Shown here piece by piece: positions 1 through 6,696 of a stretch of 10,102 nucleotides of DNA. The stretch covers positions 1 through 10,102 of the forward strand of contig JANYJT010000061.1 of assembly GCA_025358395.1 (NCBI GenBank). Reading direction: 5' to 3'. A model generated the notes under the pieces. The model searched no databases, was not told where the DNA came from, and saw only the letters and a program-made list of their open reading frames with translations. Source of the stretch: Bacteroidia bacterium. GTDB lineage: Bacteria; Bacteroidota; Bacteroidia; Bacteroidales; Prolixibacteraceae. The position numbers and the translations under genes were made by a program. Positions within the stretch are counted from its first letter, which is position 1. Every line of letters begins with the position of its first letter.

Positions 1-443
1 GATTTAGTCAGGTTTTCTTCGAATTTTTTCAGCAGGCCGAGATCCTCCGGCATATTTATCCGCTGATTGTAAAGCTCAAGGAATACGTTGATTTTACTTA
101 GCAGGATTCCCCTGTTAATGGGTTTGAAGATGTAGTCAACGGCTCCGGATTCATACCCTTTCAGGATTTCAACCTGGTCCTGGTAGACGGCTGTCAGGAA
201 AATGATGGGAACGATGGCCCCAATCCTGCTTTCGTTGATTTTCAAGGCCAAAGTATACCCGTTCATTTCGGGCATTTGAACATCCACGATGGCAAGTGCC
301 AACTCCTTGTTTTTGATCAGGTCGAGCGCTTTCTTTCCTGAATTGGCCGTAATGATATTGGCTTTCGAGGTTTTGAGGACAATCTCCATGTAGGTTAGCA
401 TCTCTTTGGAGTCGTCTACTATTAATATATTGGGCAGTTCCAT
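1..443 (-). CDS. Response regulator receiver-domain protein (C-terminal part outside window)
   Basis: A CheY-like phospho-acceptor protein read leftward from ATG at 443; 147 codons are visible with no stop, so it continues past base 1. The receiver domain spans about residues 4-122. Visible motifs are the acidic pair D10-D11 (ILIVDDS), phospho-acceptor D54 (AIVDVQMPEMNGY), switch residue T84 (IIFLTA) and K108 (DYIFKPIN). After the domain comes a charged helix (about 123-147), the usual linker to another module; in Bacteroidetes this could be a kinase core, a DNA-binding domain or nothing more. It lies downstream of two histidine kinases on the same strand, so it is the likely phosphorylation partner of one or both (inference). 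It is separated from the nearer kinase by 125 nt containing a palindrome, so co-transcription is plausible but not certain. The receiver call is firm; the output is unknown. Confidence 0.93.
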   Translation of the reverse strand, partial: MELPNILIVDDSKEMLTYMEIVLKTSKANIITANSGKKALDLIKNKELALAIVDVQMPEMNGYTLALKINESRIGAIVPIIFLTAVYQDQVEILKGYESGAVDYIFKPINRGILLSKINVFLELYNQRINMPEDLGLLKKFEENLTK

Positions 444-490
444 GCGGGTTCGTGATGTTTGAAAATTTTTAAAAAATGGCACCGATATCA

Positions 491-523
491 CCGTAGAAAC
501 AAGGCAATGCCTTGTCTCTACGG
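491..523. repeat. Long imperfect palindrome (hairpin element)
   Basis: The arms at 491-505 and 509-523 pair over 15 positions with one mismatch (A498 against C516) around a 3-nt loop (AAT). The left arm reads CCGTAGAAACAAGGC and the right arm GCCTTGTCTCTACGG. It sits between the PAS kinase and the receiver gene. No T-run follows directly on either strand; on the minus strand the nearest T-run begins about 14 nt beyond the stem. A classic intrinsic terminator is therefore not supported. From memory, hairpins with GTAGAGACAAGGC-like arms are dispersed in many copies in some environmental bacterial genomes, so a REP-like repeat is the best guess. Copy number cannot be tested here. Confidence 0.75.
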
Positions 524-568
524 TTAATGTTGGTATAAATGGGTATCATACAATTATATACATTATAA

Positions 569-1684
569 TTATTCCATCAATTTCATCGTAAAATGAAACG
601 AACTTCCTTCATTCTCCTGGCTTTCGGCGCGAATGGTGCCTCCCTGGCGTTCAACAAGCTCCTTGCAAATCAGCAGTCCGAGGCCGGAACTAGCTTCGCC
701 GGCAGTACCTTTCCTGCAAATTTGTTCATTGAGTTTGAAAAGCTTCCCGAGTATTTCACTGTTCATACCAATGCCGGAATCTTTGATAGCAATCTCTATC
801 TCCTCCCTGGAAACTGGATTGGCAGTCAGTGTGACGGATCCGCTGGTATTCGAATATTTTAAAGCATTTGAGATAAGATTTCGAAATATCGTTTCCGTCA
901 TTCTTGCATCGCAAATGACCTTATGTTCCCGTTCCAGGTTCACATTTAAACCGATCTTCTTCCGTCGGGCAGACTCTGTAAAAGGATCAACGCTTCTCAG
1001 GATAAGTTTATTCAGTGAGATTGGTTCGGGGAGGTATTCCGAATTGCCCCGGCGCAGGATCGACCATTCCAAAAGATTTTCGAGCAATTGGTAAAGGTTG
1101 GATGCCGACACGAACATGGACTTTGCTATTTCCTCAAGCTCCGGCATGGTCATCGCGTAAATATCCTGGGCCATTATTTCCGACAATCCCAGGAACGAGC
1201 TCATCGGACTGCGAAGGTCGTGTGCAAGAATGGCGAAAAATTTGTCCTTTTCCGCGTTATTCTGCTGAAGCTGTTCATTTTGAATTCTGATTTCCTCTTC
1301 AAAAACCCTTGTTTTTGTGATGTTGTTGACCGTTGTAATAAAATGAAGCGGATTACCAGCGGAATCCCTGTGAAGAAATGTATGGATATCTGCCCAAACA
1401 ACCGACCCATTTTTGTGTACATACCTTTTTTCCCAGCGCACCGACTTTGCTTCGCCTGCAAGGATTTTGGCAATCAATGCATCGTTGAAGGCGATATCGT
1501 CCGGATGTGTAAATGCCGCCCAATTCTTGTCTGCCAGCTCCTGATTGGTATAACCGAGCATCTCGCAAAAAGCGGCATTTGGATGAAGCTGATTATCCAG
1601 TGTAGTAATGGACATTCCAACTGTCGAGTGTTCGAAGAGGTTCCTGAATAGATCACCCCCATTGATCTGGTCAAAAAATTCCAT
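569..1684 (-). CDS. Soluble PAS-domain sensor histidine kinase
   Basis: A 371-residue cytoplasmic two-component kinase with no membrane segment. A PAS domain with its PAC tail covers about residues 11-130 (FEHSTVGMS at the start, NGSVVWADIH and FITTVNNITKT at the end), followed by a short coiled-coil linker (about 128-147). The HisKA dimerisation helix has phospho-acceptor H155 in AILAHDLRSP. The HATPase domain (about 225-371) shows the N box (FRNLISNALKYSN, 267-279), the G1 box (DSGIGM, 302-307) and the G2 box (SGLGL, 333-337), so the catalytic core looks intact. The reading frame extends upstream to 1783, but I chose ATG at 1684 because it lies 1 nt after the stop of the preceding kinase and opens directly onto the PAS domain; this arrangement suggests translational coupling. 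There is no attached receiver domain, so phosphate must pass to a separate protein, possibly the receiver gene downstream. The signal sensed is unknown. Confidence 0.94.
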   Translation of the reverse strand: MEFFDQINGGDLFRNLFEHSTVGMSITTLDNQLHPNAAFCEMLGYTNQELADKNWAAFTHPDDIAFNDALIAKILAGEAKSVRWEKRYVHKNGSVVWADIHTFLHRDSAGNPLHFITTVNNITKTRVFEEEIRIQNEQLQQNNAEKDKFFAILAHDLRSPMSSFLGLSEIMAQDIYAMTMPELEEIAKSMFVSASNLYQLLENLLEWSILRRGNSEYLPEPISLNKLILRSVDPFTESARRKKIGLNVNLEREHKVICDARMTETIFRNLISNALKYSNTSGSVTLTANPVSREEIEIAIKDSGIGMNSEILGKLFKLNEQICRKGTAGEASSGLGLLICKELVERQGGTIRAESQENEGSSFHFTMKLME

Positions 1685-1685
1685 T

Positions 1686-4340
1686 TTAATTATTTGGAAG
1701 TGTGATGTTAAAAATTGATCCATGTCCTTTGTGCGAATAGAGGGTAATCTCTCCGCCAAGCAGGGTGACAATTCCCTTGACAATCGTCAAACCCAGTCCG
1801 CTGCCTTCATAAAGTCTGGTGGATGAAAAATCCTCCTGCATGAAAGAATCGAAAATAAACTCCCGGGCACTTTCGGAAATACCTATACCGGAATCTTTTA
1901 CATACAAAGTCAGTCGATCGCCATCGACTTTCAGTCCAACAATAATATTTCCTTTTTCCGTGAATTTTATCGCGTTTCCAACGAGATGGTTGAGTATTTT
2001 ATGCACCAGGTCAGGATCAGAGAAAATGGTTGTTTGCCTCAGAACCGGAGGCACTTCTGCCGAGATCGTCAGATTTTTTAAGATACAAGAGTCTTTATAT
2101 TCAGTAACAACTTCATCAATCAATTGCGGCAGATTAAAATGTTTCTTATCAACCTCCTGGTTACCGGTAACAATCATGGAGATATCCAGGTAATCATCAA
2201 TGGTGTGAATCAACCTTTCACTGCTTTCCTGAACAACGGTGAGGAACTGGTTTTTCTCTTCCATCGATAACTGCACATTGGCAATAATCTCACCAAATCC
2301 AATGATGCCATTCAACGGTGTCCTGATTTCATGAGAGATATTGTTCATGAAAGCCGTTTTGAGCCTGTTGCTTGCCTCTGCTTTAATTCGTGCTTCAACC
2401 AGCGATTTTTCGATGGTGATTTTTTCCTGCAAATTGGCTAACATCCCCGTGAAAATTTTGAGTGAAGAGATGTCTGATTCGTTCCATTTTTTGTTGGCAC
2501 GAACAGTCTCAAATCCAACAAATCCAAGACAGTTTTTCTGTGAAATCATTGGAATGGTAATAATTGATTTTACCGCATCAGAACCAATAAAAGTATGTAC
2601 CCGGCTTTCCTGTTTATATTTTGGAAGATTGATTACGGAGACAGGCTCTCCCTGCAGGTGGCTTTCCATCCACTCACCAATTAATCCGGACGAAATATTT
2701 AGTCTGTTTTGTATGAGTGGAGTGACTTCCGGGCTGCACCATTCGTGCGAATTGGACATCGTACCCTTCTCATGGTCATAACGGAAAATGTAGCATCTGT
2801 CGACTTCCGTATACGTTCCAATTTGGCGAAGTGAATCATTGATGACCAGATCGGTTTCTGCCTCAGCAATATATATGAATCTGGAGGCAAGGTTCATCAG
2901 GATCTTTTGAAAACCTGACTGATACAAGAGATCATGTTTCATTTCGAATGATTCGGACATATCGCGGATGATAGCCAAAACATGAAAATTGTCAAGCCTG
3001 GATAGCCTTACCTCATAGTGCTTTACGTTACCTGGAAAGTTCATGGCAAATTGATGTGTAATCAATTTATTGGAATTGAGGCAGTTGACAAGAAGTTCGC
3101 TGAGCACTTTACTCTCTTCCGAATTGAAAAGATGCTGGATGGATGCGCCAATTACTTCCTCTTTTGTCAGGAAAAGTCGTTCCGCATCAGTTGTAAAAAG
3201 ATCAGTAAAGATACCCTTGTCGTTAATTACCAGCATGATATCAGGCATTGCCTGAATGATCGCATCCAATTTTGAGGCCGTAAAATTGCGTTCACGCTCA
3301 GTATTGATGAGTTCTGACACATCCTTTATAACAACAAGCTTCCCTTGTTTGACTTTGTTTGTATTTTGAAGTTCCAGGATCTGAATGTCATAAAAATAGG
3401 ATATTCCACCTTCGAAATGATGGGACTCCAGCTTGCCGGATTGATTGTTTTGAATGAAGCGCATCATATCCGGCCAGCGACCAAGCAACTCAGGAATCGT
3501 CTTGCCAAGATCTTTATTCGTGAGATCAAACTGCTGACTCGCAGAAAAATTGAAATCAATCATCCTGTTGTTGAGGTCAAAGACCAGGATACTGTCGCTA
3601 ATTTTCTCAAACAATTTTGTTCGTGCAATCGGAACCAGCTTAAAGAGTTTGAAACGGACGAGTGCCAGGTAAACAGTTATGCCGGTCAATGTGAATGTAA
3701 ATGATACCGGATCGATGCCATGGGGTATCAAATGCATTTGGTAGGCCAGGTAACCCACGAACGGGAAGATAGTGGCCAGAAGCAGAAAGATAACCTGCCG
3801 GCGATAGATCGGAGCGGCATTCTTAAGCATTTTTCCCAGGAGAAACAACGAAAGGAGCATGCTTGCAATAACATATACCTGATGCACATAGTACCATATG
3901 GCAGGGGTGAAAGAAAAGGAAGGGAATGGTCCCGACAAATTCATCTCCTCCTTTTTGTAAAACAGATGATGGCTGGTATTGGTGAAGACCAGCAGCATGG
4001 TTGTGACAGGTAAGGCAAAGAGAAGAACTTTATTTCTAAGGGTGAGCCACCTGTTCCTGCCTGAGAAATGAAGGGCAAACATCAAATAGTAGGTCGACAG
4101 GAAGGGTATGCCAAAATATTCCATATGGTAATACCAGGTGATCTCCTCAATGGTTTTGAAGGATATTTCAAAGCTGTAAAAGAGGGAATAAATGGCATTG
4201 GCCAGGAATAAATAGACCACAAATTTAGTCTGTGATGTGTAGTATTTGTGCCACAGCATAAATGCTAATATCATCATTATGAGTGATGAAGAAAATGATA
4301 TCAGCGCATATGGGTTTAGATAAAAGGTTGAGTCCGGCAT
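1686..4340 (-). CDS. Membrane sensor histidine kinase, 7TM-PAS-PAS-GAF-HisKA-HATPase
   Basis: An 884-residue integral membrane kinase. About seven hydrophobic helices fall near residues 10-30, 38-58, 73-92, 103-121, 148-169, 181-201 and 210-228, the layout of the histidine-kinase N-terminal 7TM module. PAS domains follow at about 245-345 (ISDSILVFDLNNRMIDFN) and 355-465 (AMPDIMLVINDKG), then a GAF domain at about 478-640. HisKA has H670 in NNISHEIRTPLNG. The HATPase domain has N789 (LNHLVGNAIKF), DSGIGI at 816-821 and GSGLGL at 846-851. All core motifs are present and there is no receiver domain. The ATG at 4340 is preferred; an in-frame TTG at 4346 would add two residues. No clear Shine-Dalgarno is seen, as is usual in Bacteroidetes. 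It heads the leftward signalling cluster and diverges from pta across 251 nt. Three stacked sensor modules suggest it combines a membrane signal with cytoplasmic ones; no ligand can be read from the sequence. Confidence 0.94.
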   Translation of the reverse strand: MPDSTFYLNPYALISFSSSLIMMILAFMLWHKYYTSQTKFVVYLFLANAIYSLFYSFEISFKTIEEITWYYHMEYFGIPFLSTYYLMFALHFSGRNRWLTLRNKVLLFALPVTTMLLVFTNTSHHLFYKKEEMNLSGPFPSFSFTPAIWYYVHQVYVIASMLLSLFLLGKMLKNAAPIYRRQVIFLLLATIFPFVGYLAYQMHLIPHGIDPVSFTFTLTGITVYLALVRFKLFKLVPIARTKLFEKISDSILVFDLNNRMIDFNFSASQQFDLTNKDLGKTIPELLGRWPDMMRFIQNNQSGKLESHHFEGGISYFYDIQILELQNTNKVKQGKLVVIKDVSELINTERERNFTASKLDAIIQAMPDIMLVINDKGIFTDLFTTDAERLFLTKEEVIGASIQHLFNSEESKVLSELLVNCLNSNKLITHQFAMNFPGNVKHYEVRLSRLDNFHVLAIIRDMSESFEMKHDLLYQSGFQKILMNLASRFIYIAEAETDLVINDSLRQIGTYTEVDRCYIFRYDHEKGTMSNSHEWCSPEVTPLIQNRLNISSGLIGEWMESHLQGEPVSVINLPKYKQESRVHTFIGSDAVKSIITIPMISQKNCLGFVGFETVRANKKWNESDISSLKIFTGMLANLQEKITIEKSLVEARIKAEASNRLKTAFMNNISHEIRTPLNGIIGFGEIIANVQLSMEEKNQFLTVVQESSERLIHTIDDYLDISMIVTGNQEVDKKHFNLPQLIDEVVTEYKDSCILKNLTISAEVPPVLRQTTIFSDPDLVHKILNHLVGNAIKFTEKGNIIVGLKVDGDRLTLYVKDSGIGISESAREFIFDSFMQEDFSSTRLYEGSGLGLTIVKGIVTLLGGEITLYSHKGHGSIFNITLPNN

Positions 4341-4519
4341 AGTCAATCAGGTATCGAATAATTTGGTTAAAGTACAAAAAAAGTATTTATCACAGATTGG
4401 TCCTGATATTTGATTTGTTGACTAAATTTAGCTATCAGTTTAACCGTTCCTCTTTGCCCAACCTTTTTGAAAAAATCCTGTTTTTTTCTGTGACCGGAGT
4501 TAGAAAAAGGAATGGAACG

Positions 4520-4551
4520 TTAGGTAACTCAGGGAAGATTCCTTATTTTTG
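4520..4551 (+). promoter_or_regulatory. Probable Bacteroidetes-type promoter for pta
   Basis: TATTTTTG at 4544-4551 matches the Bacteroidetes -7 consensus TAnnTTTG exactly. TTAG at 4520-4523, 20 nt upstream, matches 3 of 4 bases of the -33 TTTG box, within the known 19-21 nt spacing. Transcription would start near 4558, giving a leader of about 33 nt before the pta ATG. The rest of the 251-nt divergent spacer is AT-rich and holds no gene I can support; I did not find a matching -7 box for the leftward kinase gene. This is consensus matching only. Confidence 0.55.
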
Positions 4552-4591
4552 TACTTTAAAAAAAATAGTTCGAAAATTTAATATTTGACCC

Positions 4592-5593
4592 ATGGATTTG
4601 CTCGAAAAGATTAAGAAAAATGCAGTAATGCTTCAGAATCACATCGTTTTACCGGAAGGCAGTGAGCTCAGAACGTTAAAGGCAACTGAACAAATTCTCA
4701 AAGAAAAAATAGCCCGGATCACCTTACTGGGCAATCCCGCAGTTATTGAAGCCATCGCGCTGAAGGAAGGAATCAACATCACAGGTGCCAAAATTGTCGA
4801 TCCGGCTACGGATGGCAACAGAGGTAAATATGCCGAATTGATGGTGCAACTGCGCAAAGATAAAGGAGTGACCATGGACAAGGCCTTTGACCTGCTTAAC
4901 GATCCGCTTTATTTTGGTGTAATGATGATCAAAGCCGGCGATGTGGACGGTGAGGTGGCAGGCGCCATCAATGCGACAGGTGATGTGTTGAGGCCGGCAT
5001 TTCAATATGTAAAGACTTTGCCGGGCGTCTCGGTCGTCTCCGGACTCTTTTTCATGATTTTCAAGGACAAAAACATTGGGGACAATGGCATGCTTGTCTT
5101 TGCCGACTGCGCCGTAATGCCTGATCCGGATGCCTATCAGCTTGCCGAGATTGCTTTGACAACCGCGGCATCGGCCAAAGCCATTGCCAACATTGAACCA
5201 AGGGTTGCCATGCTCTCTTTTTCGACCAAAGGCAGTGCGCAACATGAATTGGTCGACAAGGTTGCCCAGGCAACGAAAATTGCGGCAGAGAAGAATCCGG
5301 AGTTGCTGATTGATGGTGAGATGCAGCTGGATGCGGCGCTAGTGCCGGAGGTCGGCCTTTTGAAATCGCCGGGAAGCAAGGTTGCAGGAAGGGCAAATGT
5401 ACTGGTTTTTCCCGGTCTGGAATCCGGAAATATCGGGTACAAACTGGTACAGCGATTGGCAGGTGCAGAGGCCATCGGACCGGTACTCCAGGGTATGGCG
5501 GCCCCGATCAATGACCTTTCAAGGGGTTGTTCGGTAAGCGATATTGTGAATATGGTGGCGATTACGGCGAATCAGGCGGGAGAGAAGAGTTGA
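4592..5593 (+). CDS. pta: Phosphate acetyltransferase
   Basis: Converts acetyl-CoA and phosphate to acetyl phosphate and CoA (EC 2.3.1.8), the first step of acetate fermentation; cytoplasmic. The 333 residues match the short single-domain Pta form of roughly 330 residues, without the N-terminal regulatory domains of the long enterobacterial form. Visible signatures are R88 in LRKDKGVT, the ligand-binding stretch ANVLVFPGLESGNIGYK, LAGAEAIGPVLQG, and the C-terminal INDLSRGCSVSDIV. S310, R311 and D317 in that last block sit where the catalytic Ser-Arg-Asp of Methanosarcina Pta lie (309/310/316; family knowledge). The wording of this block, LAGAEAIGP...NDLSRGC, separates it from phosphate butyryltransferase, which occurs downstream as a distinct gene. 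It is the first gene of the rightward cluster and its partner ackA lies one gene away. Its last codons and TGA stop run into a heptad repeat array starting at 5586. Confidence 0.96.
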   Translation: MDLLEKIKKNAVMLQNHIVLPEGSELRTLKATEQILKEKIARITLLGNPAVIEAIALKEGINITGAKIVDPATDGNRGKYAELMVQLRKDKGVTMDKAFDLLNDPLYFGVMMIKAGDVDGEVAGAINATGDVLRPAFQYVKTLPGVSVVSGLFFMIFKDKNIGDNGMLVFADCAVMPDPDAYQLAEIALTTAASAKAIANIEPRVAMLSFSTKGSAQHELVDKVAQATKIAAEKNPELLIDGEMQLDAALVPEVGLLKSPGSKVAGRANVLVFPGLESGNIGYKLVQRLAGAEAIGPVLQGMAAPINDLSRGCSVSDIVNMVAITANQAGEKS

Positions 5594-5648
5594 GAACTGA
5601 GAGTTGAGAGTTGAGAGTGAAGAACGAACAGTGAACAGTGAAAAGTTA
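5586..5648 (+). repeat. Degenerate 7-nt tandem repeat array, 9 units, overlapping the pta stop
   Basis: Nine consecutive 7-nt units read AGAGTTG, AGAACTG, AGAGTTG, AGAGTTG, AGAGTGA, AGAACGA, ACAGTGA, ACAGTGA, AAAGTTA. Every unit begins with A and has A at position 3. The array fills the whole spacer between pta and the next gene, whose ATG is at 5653. The first unit carries the last bases of pta, and the pta stop TGA spans the junction of units 1 and 2 (5591-5593). No obvious ribosome-binding site is present for the following gene, so the array is itself its leader. Function is unknown; compare the array after ackA at 7900. Confidence 0.8.
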
Positions 5649-5652
5649 GAAA

Positions 5653-6630
5653 ATGGAAAATATAATAGTTGAGCAAATTGAAGATTTTGGCTTGAGTAAG
5701 AAACAGCAGCAGCGTACCCTTTTCTCCAAAATCGGGATTGTTGGTTGCGGAAAAGATGGTCAGAACATAGCCCGGATCGCCAGCGCCTACGGCATCGAAG
5801 TCGTTTTTATAGAGCTGTCGAAGGAAAGAATTGACAATGCCTATGACCAGCTGAGTAAAGTGCTGGATCGCCGCATCGGGAACTGGGGCATGACCCAGGG
5901 AGAAAAAAAACTCATTCTGTCACGAATAAAAGGAAGTCTCGATTACACGGATCTGAAAGATTGCGACTTTGTCATTGAAGCGATACGCGCAGAATCCAGC
6001 GCTCGCAAAATAACGGAAAGGAAAGAGGTGTTCAGGAAAGTCGAGAAGGTTGTCAGCCCCGATTGCATCATTGCGACGAACTCTACAACCCTTATCATTA
6101 CTGAGCTGGCTTCTGAATTGGTGTACCGCAACAGGTGCGTCTCATTGCACTTTTTTGTTCAGTCGCCCGAAGCGAAAATTTGCGAAGTGGTCAAGGGCCT
6201 TTATACTTCCGACGAAGTGTATGAGCGTGTGCTTACTTTCGTGAAGCTGGTAAACAGGCAAGCCATTCCGGTTGAGGAATCTGCGGGTCTGATCTCAATT
6301 AGATTGTATACCGCCTTGCTCAACGAAGCCTGTGAAGTGCTGATGGAGGGTGTCGGTTCTCTTTCTGACATTGATACCGTATGGAAAGTAGGGTTTGGCA
6401 TGCGTTTCGGACCTTTTGAACTGGCGGATATCCTCGGAATCGACAAGATCAACCGCTGGATGGAAAATCTTTATTCGGAGTTCGGCGATCCGATGTATAT
6501 GGCATCTCCTGTTATTAAAAAGCTAAACAGAGCCAAGCGTTATGGCAAACATGTTTGCTGGGGTTTTTACAAATATGACGAAAAGGGAAACGTAATTGGT
6601 ACCACACCTCTGGTTTCTGAGAGAATATAA
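5653..6630 (+). CDS. 3-hydroxyacyl-CoA dehydrogenase-like protein with altered active site
   Basis: 325 residues resembling NAD-dependent 3-hydroxyacyl/3-hydroxybutyryl-CoA dehydrogenase. The N-terminal Rossmann domain (about 26-205) begins KIGIVGCGKDG, with GxGxxG glycines at 31, 33 and 36 and acidic E54 at the end of the second strand, which favours NAD over NADP. The C-terminal 3HCDH domain (about 208-308) contains GFGMRFGPFELADILGID and ends with WGFYKYD. Aligned to the human enzyme by motif spacing, H166 and E178 match the catalytic His158-Glu170 pair (12 apart in both), but the Asn208 position is I216 (GLISIRL instead of G-[FL]-[IV]-x-N-R) and the Ser137 position is T145. The usual HFFNP reads HFFVQ. 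A leader of about 25 residues precedes the fold; family members are usually near 285 residues. The gene lies between pta and ackA. It may be a specialised reductase, or a CoA-binding protein without full dehydrogenase activity. The fold assignment is firm; the reaction is uncertain. Confidence 0.82.
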   Translation: MENIIVEQIEDFGLSKKQQQRTLFSKIGIVGCGKDGQNIARIASAYGIEVVFIELSKERIDNAYDQLSKVLDRRIGNWGMTQGEKKLILSRIKGSLDYTDLKDCDFVIEAIRAESSARKITERKEVFRKVEKVVSPDCIIATNSTTLIITELASELVYRNRCVSLHFFVQSPEAKICEVVKGLYTSDEVYERVLTFVKLVNRQAIPVEESAGLISIRLYTALLNEACEVLMEGVGSLSDIDTVWKVGFGMRFGPFELADILGIDKINRWMENLYSEFGDPMYMASPVIKKLNRAKRYGKHVCWGFYKYDEKGNVIGTTPLVSERI

Positions 6631-6664
6631 TGAATGGTTATTTCGAATTTAAAATGAAACTATA

Positions 6665-6680
6665 TCCGCCGGCCGGCGGA
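6665..6680. repeat. Perfect 16-bp GC-rich palindrome upstream of ackA
   Basis: TCCGCCGGCCGGCGGA is its own reverse complement. It is all G and C except for the outer pair, in an AT-rich 66-nt spacer, and ends 16 nt before the ackA ATG. It resembles the TCCGCCAGCTGGCGGA-type palindromes I recall as scattered through Bacteroidetes genomes, so a dispersed element is the likeliest reading. An operator or a hairpin affecting ackA translation is also possible. No T-run follows, so it is not a standard terminator. I see no TAnnTTTG box in this spacer. Confidence 0.7.
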
Positions 6681-6696
6681 ACAAAAAATTGTATCT

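Noticed and set aside
491..523. The palindrome as an intrinsic terminator for the PAS kinase
   Set aside because: Strong stem but no T-run directly after it on either strand; the nearest on the minus strand begins about 14 nt away.
552..570. 7-bp AT-only inverted repeat (AATTATA / TATAATT) at the stop of the PAS kinase, as a terminator
   Set aside because: Stem has no G-C pairs, overlaps the stop codon and lacks a T-run; expected by chance in such AT-rich DNA.
1088..1651. 187-codon plus-strand reading frame opposite the PAS kinase
   Set aside because: Fully antisense to a kinase with intact motifs; the translation shows no domain and has unusual Cys and Arg content typical of a shadow frame.
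1685..1783. Extended N-terminus (33 residues) for the PAS kinase, starting at 1783
   Set aside because: It would lie wholly within the 3' end of the upstream kinase and adds no domain; ATG 1684, 1 nt after that stop, fits a coupled start better.
4397..4588. 63-codon plus-strand reading frame between the divergent kinase and pta genes
   Set aside because: Low-complexity, rich in Phe, Leu, Lys and Asn as expected from AT-rich noncoding DNA, no recognisable domain, and it covers the likely pta promoter.
5137..5511. 124-codon minus-strand reading frame opposite pta
   Set aside because: Shadow of a well-supported Pta coding frame with every family motif in place; composition is Ala/Ser/Pro-biased with no recognisable domain.
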